Positions 1 through 6,050 of a stretch of DNA of 7,031 nt are shown piece after piece. Position 1 is the stretch's first letter, and each line of letters starts with the position of its first letter. This stretch comes from Paracoccaceae bacterium. GTDB taxonomy: Bacteria > Pseudomonadota > Alphaproteobacteria > Rhodobacterales > Rhodobacteraceae. The notes below the pieces were generated by a model. The model was not told the DNA's origin, searched no databases, and saw nothing but the letters and a program-made list of their open reading frames with translations. The position numbers were made by a program, and so were the translations under genes. The DNA lies in assembly GCA_003545125.1 (NCBI GenBank), contig DQCI01000215.1:10494-17524 (forward strand), read 5' to 3'.

Positions 1-342
1 GAGGACGTACCACATGTAGGCCCGGACAAGGTCCGGTGCGGGACTGCCACGTCCGACCTCGTAGTACCAGCCGACCCCGGATTGGGCGCCGGCGTGACCT
101 TTCATCGCGGCGCGCAGATACCATTCGAAGGCGCGCACATCGTCGCGCGCGACCCCGAGGCCAGAGGCATACATCACGCCGATCAGCTCCTCGGCCTCGG
201 CATTGCCCGCAATGGCCGCCGGGATCAGCTCTTCCATGGCAGCCGCATAGTCGCCGACGTCCATCAGATCGCGCGCGGTCTCGATCTCGGCCAGCGCGGG
301 GCTGGCGAGGGACAGGCAAAGGGCAAAAGCAAGGTGTTTCAT
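1..342 (-). CDS. Exported Sel1-repeat (tetratricopeptide-like) protein, C-terminus beyond window
   Basis: Reading the minus strand from the ATG at 342-340 gives 114 residues without a stop, then the window ends. Residues 1-18 are a typical Sec signal peptide: Lys2, a hydrophobic core (LAFALCLSLA) and an ALA site before Glu19, so the protein should be periplasmic or outer-membrane associated. Residues about 46-81 form a Sel1-like repeat (A-E-x-x-I-G-x-M-Y-x-x-G-x-G-V, then A-F-x-W-Y-x-x-A-A-x-x-G-H) and a second begins at about residue 84 (A-Q-x-x-x-G-W-Y-Y, ending in A-Y-M-W-Y). Sel1 repeats are alpha/alpha hairpins that act as protein-interaction scaffolds; no enzymatic role can be read. The start is supported by a strong AGGAG site on the minus strand. 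It diverges from the operon to its right, and its 5' end overlaps the first gene of that operon by nine bases. Partner and function are unknown. Confidence 0.88.
   Translation of the reverse strand, partial: MKHLAFALCLSLASPALAEIETARDLMDVGDYAAAMEELIPAAIAGNAEAEELIGVMYASGLGVARDDVRAFEWYLRAAMKGHAGAQSGVGWYYEVGRGSPAPDLVRAYMWYVL
318..323 (+). promoter_or_regulatory. Weak candidate ribosome binding site for the diheme protein
   Basis: AAAGGG lies ten bases before the GTG at 334 and is the only purine-rich stretch at a usable distance. It is a poor match compared with the sites in front of the other genes, so the GTG start rests mainly on the signal peptide it produces. Confidence 0.35.
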
Positions 343-1650
343 GTTCTCTCCTGCGTGGCACTCCTGGTCGGGGCGCCTGCACATGGAAACGAGCTGCCGC
401 GCCCATTGCAACCCTCCGATTTCCCGGTTTTCGACGACGACCAGGCCCGCCTCGGGCAGCTTCTCTTCTTCGACCCGATCCTGTCGGGCAACCGCAACAT
501 TTCCTGCGCCACCTGCCACCATCCCGACCATGCCAGCGCCGACGGGCTCTCGCTCGGCATCGGGGAGGGCGGGGCCGGTGTCGGCCCCGAGCGGACGACC
601 GGGGAAGGGGCCGCGCGGATCCGCAAGCGCATACCGCGAAACGCGCCCGCACTGTGGAACCTCGGGGCGCAGGACGTCGAAGTGCTTTTCCACGATGGCC
701 GCGTCAGCCGGTCCGATGTCTACGAAAACGGTTTCAGCACGCCCGCGCAGGAATGGCTTCCGGAAGGCCTGTCCGGGCTGCTTGCGGTGCAGGCGCTGTT
801 CCCGATGACCTCACAGTTCGAGATGGCGGGCGACCCGGTCGAGAACCAGGTCGGCGGCGCGGTCTACGACCGGATCGACAATGTCTGGCCGATCCTCGCC
901 AAGCGCGTGCGTGGCATCCCCGCCTACGCCGCGCTGTTCATCGCCGCCTTCGACGACGTCAACGACCCGCTCGACATCACCATCGCCCATATCGCCAATG
1001 CGCTCGCGGCGTACGAGGGGCTCGAATACCAGAGCTTCGACAGCCCGTTCGACGCCTACATCGCAGGCGATGACAGCGCGCTGACAGATGAGCAAGCGAC
1101 AGGGCTTGGGCTGTTCTACGGCAAGGCCGGGTGCGCCGCGTGCCATTCCGGCCCGCTGTTGACCGACCAGCGTTTCCACGCGTTGATGCTGCCGCATTTT
1201 GGCCCTGGCCGCACCAGAACATGGGACCCGATTGTGCGCGACGTGGGCCGGATGGCCGTTTCCGACCGGCTGGACGACGCCTATCGCTTCCGGACACCCG
1301 CGTTGCGCAATGTGGCGCTGACCGCGCCCTACGGGCACAACGGGGCCTATCCCACGCTCGAAGGGATCGTCCGTCACCACCTCGACCCGGAGGCACGATT
1401 TGCCGATTGGCGGCCCGAGATGGCAAGACTGCCGGCGGCGCCCTGGCTAACGGGATCCGATTTCCTGCCGCTTCAAGACAAGCTCGAACGCGCCCGGTTG
1501 AGCGCTCGGTACGACATCGCGCCGCGCGCGCTCACCGACAACGAGGTAAGCCAGCTCGTGGCCTTCCTGCACGCGCTCACCGGCACCGCGTCGCTCGACC
1601 CCGGCTTTGCCCGCCCGACCTCGGTGCCCAGCGGTCTGGAGGTGGATTGA
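334..1650 (+). CDS. Diheme cytochrome c peroxidase / MauG-family protein, periplasmic
   Basis: A 438-residue protein from a GTG start. Residues 1-18 (FHVLSCVALLVGAPAHG) look like a short signal peptide, though without the usual Lys/Arg. Two c-type heme sites are visible: C58-A-T-C-H62 and C267-A-A-C-H271, about 210 residues apart, the two-domain layout of bacterial diheme peroxidases and MauG-like enzymes. Other family marks are L-G-x-L-L-F-x-D-P-I-L-S-G-N before the first heme, R-N-A-P-A-L-W-N, F119-H-D-G-R, and a C-terminal F-R-T-P-A-L-R-N-V-A-L-T-A-P-Y-G-H-N-G-A stretch. Family members reduce hydrogen peroxide or oxidise protein or small-molecule substrates in the periplasm; which applies here, and the sixth heme ligand, cannot be read. 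The open frame extends upstream to 82, but that part is antisense to the Sel1 gene and is not family-like. The stop overlaps the kinase start (TGATG), placing this periplasmic redox protein in a sugar-catabolic operon. Confidence is high for the family and lower for the start. Confidence 0.9.
   Translation: MFHVLSCVALLVGAPAHGNELPRPLQPSDFPVFDDDQARLGQLLFFDPILSGNRNISCATCHHPDHASADGLSLGIGEGGAGVGPERTTGEGAARIRKRIPRNAPALWNLGAQDVEVLFHDGRVSRSDVYENGFSTPAQEWLPEGLSGLLAVQALFPMTSQFEMAGDPVENQVGGAVYDRIDNVWPILAKRVRGIPAYAALFIAAFDDVNDPLDITIAHIANALAAYEGLEYQSFDSPFDAYIAGDDSALTDEQATGLGLFYGKAGCAACHSGPLLTDQRFHALMLPHFGPGRTRTWDPIVRDVGRMAVSDRLDDAYRFRTPALRNVALTAPYGHNGAYPTLEGIVRHHLDPEARFADWRPEMARLPAAPWLTGSDFLPLQDKLERARLSARYDIAPRALTDNEVSQLVAFLHALTGTASLDPGFARPTSVPSGLEVD
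343..352 (-). promoter_or_regulatory. Ribosome binding site of the Sel1-repeat gene
   Basis: On the minus strand the bases read AGGAGAGAAC directly before the ATG at 342, placing a consensus AGGAG five bases from the start codon. This fixes the start of the Sel1-repeat gene. The site lies inside the 5' coding sequence of the oppositely transcribed diheme protein. Confidence 0.75.
1638..1642 (+). promoter_or_regulatory. Ribosome binding site of the PfkB kinase
   Basis: GGAGG lies seven bases before the ATG at 1650, inside the last codons of the diheme protein. With the TGATG stop/start overlap it indicates translational coupling. It also selects this ATG over the upstream extension of the same frame, which is a shadow of the preceding gene. 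Confidence 0.75.
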
Positions 1651-2534
1651 TGGCCGAGATCCTTGTGCTCGGCATGGCGGTTGCCGATTTCGTGTTCGCC
1701 ATGGATCAGCTGCCCGACCGAGCGGCGAAATACCGGGCCAACACCGTCGAGACGGTCGGCGGCGGCTGCGCCGCGAATGCGGCTGTCGCCATCGCGCGGC
1801 TCGGCGGTGTGGCGCATCTCGCGACCCGTCTGGGTGACGACCCGATGGGCGATCTGATCCTGTCGGACCTGGTCGCAGAGGGCGTGCGCACGCAGATGGC
1901 GCAACGCGCACCGGGAGGCCGGTCGTCGTTCTCGTCCGTTTGTGTCGACGCTGCGGGCGAGCGCCAGATCGTCAATTTCCGCGGCGACGGGCTGACGCAG
2001 GACACCGGCTGGATAAAAGATGCGCCGCCGGTGGACGCGGTGCTGGCCGACAACCGCTGGACGGCCGGCGCGGCACGGGCGCTCGATCTTGCGCGCGCGC
2101 GCGGCGTGCCGGGCGTGGTTGATGCCGAGGCGCCCACGGAGCCGGAGGTGCTCGCGCGCGCCAGCCACGTGGCTTTCTCGCGCGACGGCCTGTTGTCGTT
2201 CACCGGCGGGGATGCGCTTGTGCCGGCGCTCCGGGAGGCTGCCGCGCGGCTGCCCGGCTGGGTCTGCGTAACCGATGGCGCCAACGGCACAACCTGCATC
2301 GACGGCGGCACCGCGCAGCATGTGCCCGCCTGCGCCGTCGAGGTTCGCGACACGCTGGGCGCGGGCGACATCTGGCATGGCGCTTTCGTGCTGGCGCTGG
2401 CCGAAGGGCAGGGCGAGGTGCCGGCGATCCGCTTCGCCAATGCCGCCGCCGCCCTCAAATGCACCACATTCGGCGGCCGCAAGGGTTGTCCGGACCGCAC
2501 CGACCTTGACGAATTTTTGAAGGAGACATCGTGA
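1650..2534 (+). CDS. PfkB-family sugar kinase, likely 6-deoxy-6-sulfofructose kinase (YihV-like)
   Basis: A 294-residue cytosolic kinase of usual ribokinase/PfkB length. The N-terminal PfkB signature is at residues 37-41 (V-G-G-G-C, then A-A-N-A-A-V-A) and the C-terminal one, with the catalytic Asp, reads R-D-T-L-G-A-G-D-I-W-H-G-A. It would phosphorylate O1 of a ketohexose with ATP. Compared from memory with E. coli YihV it matches along its length: G-K/A-K-Y near 27, G-E-R-x-I-x-N-F/Y near 104-110, V-L-A-D-x-R-W at 131-137, A-F-S-x-x-G-L, and a C-terminal A-A-L-K-C-T-x-x-G-G-R-x-G. Lys27, Asn109 and Arg136 line up with YihV Lys27, Asn109 and Arg138, which I recall as its sulfonate-binding residues. 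It lies between the diheme protein and the aldolase, overlapping both by one base. The kinase family is certain; the sulfofructose substrate is inferred, and other 6-substituted ketoses remain possible. Confidence 0.9.
   Translation: MAEILVLGMAVADFVFAMDQLPDRAAKYRANTVETVGGGCAANAAVAIARLGGVAHLATRLGDDPMGDLILSDLVAEGVRTQMAQRAPGGRSSFSSVCVDAAGERQIVNFRGDGLTQDTGWIKDAPPVDAVLADNRWTAGAARALDLARARGVPGVVDAEAPTEPEVLARASHVAFSRDGLLSFTGGDALVPALREAAARLPGWVCVTDGANGTTCIDGGTAQHVPACAVEVRDTLGAGDIWHGAFVLALAEGQGEVPAIRFANAAAALKCTTFGGRKGCPDRTDLDEFLKETS
2520..2525 (+). promoter_or_regulatory. Ribosome binding site of the aldolase, favouring ATG 2534 over GTG 2531
   Basis: AAGGAG ends eight bases before the ATG at 2534 and five before the in-frame GTG at 2531. 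The ATG has the better spacing and gives the same TGATG overlap seen at the previous junction, so it is preferred; the GTG would only add one residue. Confidence 0.7.
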
Positions 2535-3565
2535 TGGACCTTACTCCCGGCAAGCTCTGGGGCCTGCGTCGCATGGCCGATGGAAATGGTGTGTTCAAGA
2601 TGACAGCCGTCGATCAGCGCCCCCCGATCAAGGGGCCGATCGCGGCGCATCTGGGCACGGATGAGGCGCCTTGGGAGGAGGTGGCCCGCTTCAAGCGGTC
2701 GCTCGTCGAGACGCTTCAGGACCAGAGCACGGCCATGCTGCTCGACCCGCATTATGCGATCCCGCATGCCATTGATGTGCTTTCGCCGGCAAAGGGGCTG
2801 ATCGTCACGCTGGAGGATAGCCTGTTTCGAGAGACAAAGGGCGGACGGCTCAGCTCGGATATCGACGATTGGTCGGTGGCCAAGATCAAGCGGATGGGGG
2901 GCGACGCTGTGAAGGTTCTGGCCTGGTACCGGCCGGACGCCGCGCCGTCTGTCAACCGCGCCCAGCAGGACTACGTCAAGGCGATCGGCGCGCAATGCGC
3001 GCGCTACGACATACCCTTCCTGTTCGAGCTTCTGGTCTATCCGTTGGAGAAAGACACCCACCAGACGAAGGACTACGTCGAGATGAAGGGCAAGAAGGCC
3101 GACGACGTGCTGGCCTCGGTCGCGGAATTTGCCAAGCCGGACTATGGCGTCGACGTCTTCAAGCTCGAAAGCCCGGTCAATGCCGAGGATGCCGACGGGT
3201 CGGCCGAGGTGCAGGCGGTGTTCGACGAGATGGGGCGGCTCGCCGGGCGGCCCTGGGTGATGCTCTCGGCGGGCGCGGGCAAGCCTGAGTTCCGCAAAGT
3301 GCTGGACCATGCCTTTGCCGCGGGTGCCTCGGGGTTCCTCGCTGGCCGGGCGATCTGGCTCGACGCGTTCCGGGCCTACCCCGACTGGGACGCGATCCGC
3401 GCCGGGCTTGAAGGCGCGGCGCGCGACTACATGGCCGATATCTGCGCGATGGCCGATGCCAAGGCCGCCGACTGGCGCAGCCATCCGTGCTACGGGGCCG
3501 ACGGCGCTGCGTTCCGGCCTGATGATGCGAGCTTCCGCCAGGCTTACGCGGATTTCGGAGTGTGA
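2534..3565 (+). CDS. Class I (Schiff-base) aldolase of the LacD/YihT family
   Basis: A 343-residue TIM-barrel aldolase related to tagatose-1,6-bisphosphate aldolase LacD and to the 6-deoxy-6-sulfofructose-1-phosphate aldolase YihT. These cleave a ketose 1-phosphate into dihydroxyacetone phosphate and an aldehyde. Family motifs: A-V-D-Q-R at residues 25-29, Lys127 in A-V-K-V-L, Glu165 in F-E-L-L (acid/base position in LacD), Lys210 in V-F-K-L-E-S-P-V-N (Schiff-base lysine), and L-S-A-G at 244-247 with A-G-R-A at 270-273, whose Ser and Arg hold the C1 phosphate. The length and the E-S-P-V-N wording are closer to LacD than to the shorter YihT, and there is a tail of about 40 residues after Ala303. 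It follows the kinase with a one-base overlap and precedes the isomerase by one base, so its substrate should be the kinase product. With a sulfofructose kinase that means DHAP plus sulfolactaldehyde; with tagatose/fructose 6-phosphate it would be glyceraldehyde 3-phosphate. Confidence 0.88.
   Translation: MDLTPGKLWGLRRMADGNGVFKMTAVDQRPPIKGPIAAHLGTDEAPWEEVARFKRSLVETLQDQSTAMLLDPHYAIPHAIDVLSPAKGLIVTLEDSLFRETKGGRLSSDIDDWSVAKIKRMGGDAVKVLAWYRPDAAPSVNRAQQDYVKAIGAQCARYDIPFLFELLVYPLEKDTHQTKDYVEMKGKKADDVLASVAEFAKPDYGVDVFKLESPVNAEDADGSAEVQAVFDEMGRLAGRPWVMLSAGAGKPEFRKVLDHAFAAGASGFLAGRAIWLDAFRAYPDWDAIRAGLEGAARDYMADICAMADAKAADWRSHPCYGADGAAFRPDDASFRQAYADFGV
3556..3560 (+). promoter_or_regulatory. Ribosome binding site of the isomerase
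   Basis: CGGAG lies six bases before the ATG at 3567, within the last codons of the aldolase. It picks this ATG over the longer open frame that begins at 3309, whose extra residues are Arg/Pro-rich shadow of the aldolase. Confidence 0.65.
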
Positions 3566-3566
3566 C

Positions 3567-4949
3567 ATGAAGATCGGTATTCTCCCGCTCGCCCGGACCA
3601 CGTTCGACGTGCCCTTCGCCGAAGAGAACCTCGCCGCCATGCTGGGTGCCCTCGACGCAAGCGGACACGATATTGTCGGACCCCGCGCGCTCCTTTGTGA
3701 CGAAGAGGCCACCCGCGCGGGCATCGCCGAGCTGCAGGCCGCCGGTGTCGACCAGGTGTTGATCCTGCAGGTGACGTTCACCGACGCCGCGATGGCCGTG
3801 ACCATCGGCGCGGCCTTCACGGGGCCACTCGCGATCTGGGCAATCCCCGAGCCGCGGCTTGGCGGGCGGTTGCGGCTCAACTCCTTCTGCGGCCTCAATC
3901 TCGCCTCCCATGCGCTGGGGCTGAACGGACGGGCCTTCGGCTGGCTCTACGCCGATCCTGCGGGCGACATCGCGGGGGATCTTGCGGCGCTGCTGGCCGG
4001 GGCGCGCCCGGCGGGACGGCTGGACCCCGGCCCGGCGCCGGCGGCGACACCGGAAGGCGCGGCCATCGCAACAGGGCTCAGGGGCCGGCGGATTGCCCGG
4101 ATCGGCGAGCACCCGGCGGGGTTCGACACCTGCGCCTATGATGCTGAGGCGGTGAAAGCCCTGACCGGCGTCACGGTCGATGCGCTCCAGCTTGACGATC
4201 TGTTCTCTGCCGCGCGCGCGGCACCTGCCGACACCGCGCGGGCGCTGCGCGCCGAGGTGGCCCGGGAGCTCACGGGCCTGGACGCGGTCGACCAGGCCGA
4301 GCTCGACCGGTCTCTGCGGCTGAAGCTGGGGCTCGATGATCTGCGCCAGAAAGGCCAGTACGACGCCTTTGCGATCCGTTGCTGGCCGGAGACATTCACC
4401 GAGTACGGCGGCGCGGTCTGCGGCCCGGCGGGGATGCTGGGCGAGGCCCGGGTGCCCTGCGCCTGCGAAGCGGATGTCTATGGGTCTTTGACGCAGCTCA
4501 TCTTGTTGCAGGCGGCCCAGGCCCCAGTGTTTCTCACTGACCTTGTCGACATGGACGCCGCCGACAACACCGGAGTGGTCTGGCACTGCGGCCAGGCGCC
4601 GATGTCGATGCGCGACGCGCAGGTGCCGGCCGAAGCGACGGTCCACACCAACCGCAAACAGCCGCTGCTCTATCAGTTCACGCTCAAGCCCGGGCCGGTG
4701 ACGTTCCTGCGCATCAGCCAGGCCCACGGACAACCGCACATGGTGCTGGGCTACGGCGAGATGCTGCGCCGGCCGATGGCCTTTACCGGCACCTCCGGGG
4801 TGGTCCGGTTCGAGCGGGGTGCGGGCGCGGTGCTCGATGACATCATCGCCAGTGGGCTCGAACATCACATGGCGCTGGCCTACGGCGACCACCGCGACGC
4901 CCTGCGCGGCGTCGCCGGGGCCCTGGGACTTCCACTTCAGGAGTTGTAA
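3567..4949 (+). CDS. L-fucose/L-arabinose isomerase-fold ketol isomerase, possible sulfoquinovose isomerase
   Basis: A 460-residue protein of the FucI/AraA superfamily, which interconverts aldoses and ketoses using a Mn2+ ion. The N-terminal part is a Rossmann-like domain (M-K-I-G-I-L-P at 1-7; L-I-L-Q-V-T at 65-70). The signature region is F-A-I-R-C-W-P at 268-274, then C-A-C-E-A-D-V-Y-G at 298-306 and L-T-D-L-V-D-M-D at 323-330. Glu301 and Asp325 are spaced by 24 residues, as are the metal ligands Glu337 and Asp361 of E. coli FucI. The third ligand is probably one of the C-terminal histidines (His433, His434 or His442). W-H-C-G at 339-342 is also typical. At 460 residues it is clearly shorter than FucI (about 590). 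In this operon it should make the ketose for the kinase. If the pathway is sulfoglycolysis it takes the place of YihS, an unrelated AGE-fold enzyme. The fold is fairly certain, the substrate inferred. Confidence 0.85.
   Translation: MKIGILPLARTTFDVPFAEENLAAMLGALDASGHDIVGPRALLCDEEATRAGIAELQAAGVDQVLILQVTFTDAAMAVTIGAAFTGPLAIWAIPEPRLGGRLRLNSFCGLNLASHALGLNGRAFGWLYADPAGDIAGDLAALLAGARPAGRLDPGPAPAATPEGAAIATGLRGRRIARIGEHPAGFDTCAYDAEAVKALTGVTVDALQLDDLFSAARAAPADTARALRAEVARELTGLDAVDQAELDRSLRLKLGLDDLRQKGQYDAFAIRCWPETFTEYGGAVCGPAGMLGEARVPCACEADVYGSLTQLILLQAAQAPVFLTDLVDMDAADNTGVVWHCGQAPMSMRDAQVPAEATVHTNRKQPLLYQFTLKPGPVTFLRISQAHGQPHMVLGYGEMLRRPMAFTGTSGVVRFERGAGAVLDDIIASGLEHHMALAYGDHRDALRGVAGALGLPLQEL
4939..4943 (+). 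promoter_or_regulatory. Ribosome binding site of the Gfo/Idh/MocA protein
   Basis: AGGAG at the end of the isomerase gene, nine bases before the ATG at 4953. It supports this start, three bases after the isomerase stop. Confidence 0.7.
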
Positions 4950-4952
4950 CAC

Positions 4953-6050
4953 ATGACAATCCGATACGGGCTCATCGGCTCCGGCATGATGGGGCAGGAG
5001 CACATCCGCAATCTCACCCTGCTCGACGGCTGCGAGGTGACCGCGGTCGCCGATCCGGACGAGGGGATGCGCGCCCTCTCGGTCGAGACCTCCGGCGGCA
5101 AGGCCCGGGCGTTCTGCGACTACAAGGAGATGCTGTCTTCGGGACTCGTCGACGCGCTGGTGATCGTCTCGCCCAACGATACCCACCACGCGGTCCTGAT
5201 GGACGTGCTCGATACCGGGCTGCCGATCCTGTGCGAAAAGCCGCTCTGCACCACCGTTGCGCATTGCCGCGAGGTGGCGGCGAAAGCCGAGGGCCGCGCC
5301 GCGCCGGTCTGGGTGGCGATGGAATACCGCTATATGCCGCCCGTCCAGCGCCTGCTTGCGGAGATCGCGAAGGGGACCGTCGGCACCCCGTGGATGATGG
5401 CGATCCGCGAACACCGCTTTCCGTTCCTCGAGAAAGTCGGCGACTGGAACCGCTTCAACGAACGCACCGGCGGCACCCTGGTCGAGAAATGCTGCCATTT
5501 CTGGGACCTGATGCGCCTCACCCTGCACAGCGATCCGGTGCGTGTCTATGCCTCCGGGGCGGCGGATGTGAACCATCAAGGCGAGCGCTACGGCGGCCGC
5601 ACGCCCGACATCATCGACAATGCCTTCGTCACTGTCGAATTCAGGAGCGGCGCGCGGGGGATGCTGGATCTGTGCATGTTCGCCGAAGGCTCCTACTGGC
5701 AGGAGGTGATCTCGGTCACCGGCGCGGCGGCGCGGGTGGATGCGAAGATCCCCGGGCCCTCGCGTTTCACCGCAGACGGCAAGGAGCGCGACGCCGAGAT
5801 CGAGATCTCCAACCGGGCCTCGAAAGACGTCACCACCGAAGTGGTCGAGGTCGATGAAGCTGTGCTGGCCGCGGGCGATCACCACGGCGCGACCTTTTTC
5901 CAACACCAGCGCTTCCGTGATCTGGTGCGCACCGGACAGGGCACGCCGGAGGTTACGTTGCGCGACGGGCTCTGGTCGGTGATCGTCGGCGCGGCGGCAG
6001 AGGAAAGTGCGCGGACCGGTCAGTCCGTCGACGTCAGGGGGGCGATATGA
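4953..6050 (+). CDS. Gfo/Idh/MocA-family NAD(P)-binding protein, candidate NAD+-dependent sulfoquinovosidase or sugar dehydrogenase
   Basis: A 365-residue cytosolic protein of normal family length with no signal peptide. Residues 1-120 are a Rossmann domain: G9-x-G11-x-x-G14 dinucleotide loop, Asp35 at the end of beta-2, and C-E-K-P-L at 94-98, whose Lys is the usual catalytic/cofactor-contacting residue. The C-terminal alpha/beta domain carries G-G-T-L-V-E-K-C-C-H-F-W-D at 173-185. There the common family pattern D-x-G-x-H-x-x-D is replaced by E-K-C-C-H-F-W-D, with Cys180, Cys181, His182 and Asp185 near the expected sugar-binding site. Later marks are D-V-N-H at 205-208, P-D-I-I-D-N-A-F at 218-225 and L-D-L-C-M-F-A-E-G at 238-246. 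Members are usually sugar dehydrogenases, but GH109 and GH188 enzymes use tightly held NAD+ for glycoside cleavage, and GH188 enzymes are sulfoquinovosidases found in SQ gene clusters. Context makes that role plausible; I cannot confirm it from motifs. Its stop overlaps the epimerase start as ATGA. Confidence 0.85.
   Translation: MTIRYGLIGSGMMGQEHIRNLTLLDGCEVTAVADPDEGMRALSVETSGGKARAFCDYKEMLSSGLVDALVIVSPNDTHHAVLMDVLDTGLPILCEKPLCTTVAHCREVAAKAEGRAAPVWVAMEYRYMPPVQRLLAEIAKGTVGTPWMMAIREHRFPFLEKVGDWNRFNERTGGTLVEKCCHFWDLMRLTLHSDPVRVYASGAADVNHQGERYGGRTPDIIDNAFVTVEFRSGARGMLDLCMFAEGSYWQEVISVTGAAARVDAKIPGPSRFTADGKERDAEIEISNRASKDVTTEVVEVDEAVLAAGDHHGATFFQHQRFRDLVRTGQGTPEVTLRDGLWSVIVGAAAEESARTGQSVDVRGAI
6036..6042 (+). 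promoter_or_regulatory. Weak ribosome binding site of the aldose epimerase
   Basis: AGGGGGG sits four bases before the ATG at 6047, which is close for a Shine-Dalgarno site. With the ATGA stop/start overlap, initiation here probably relies on ribosomes finishing the preceding gene. Confidence 0.5.

Noticed and set aside
82..333. N-terminal extension of the diheme protein back to the ATG at 82
   Set aside because: The stretch is antisense to a convincing Sel1-repeat gene, has no family resemblance, and would bury the signal peptide in the middle of the protein.
36..1073. Plus-strand open frame of 345 residues overlapping the diheme gene in another frame
   Set aside because: Its composition is Arg-rich with no recognisable motif; the overlapping diheme frame has two heme sites and family motifs.
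2091..2103. Alternating GC run, possible Z-DNA-forming tract
   Set aside because: It is only 13 bases and encodes an ordinary Ala-Arg-Ala-Arg stretch of the kinase in GC-rich DNA; nothing suggests a separate role.
3309..3566. Extended isomerase start at 3309
   Set aside because: The extra residues are an out-of-frame reading of the aldolase; the ATG at 3567 has a proper ribosome site and gives the family's normal N-terminus.
1706..5906. Very long minus-strand open frames (730 residues at 3898-1706 and 909 residues at 5906-3177)
   Set aside because: They lie antisense to well-recognised enzymes, are Arg/Pro/His-rich with no domain, and arise because stops are rare opposite GC-rich coding sequence.
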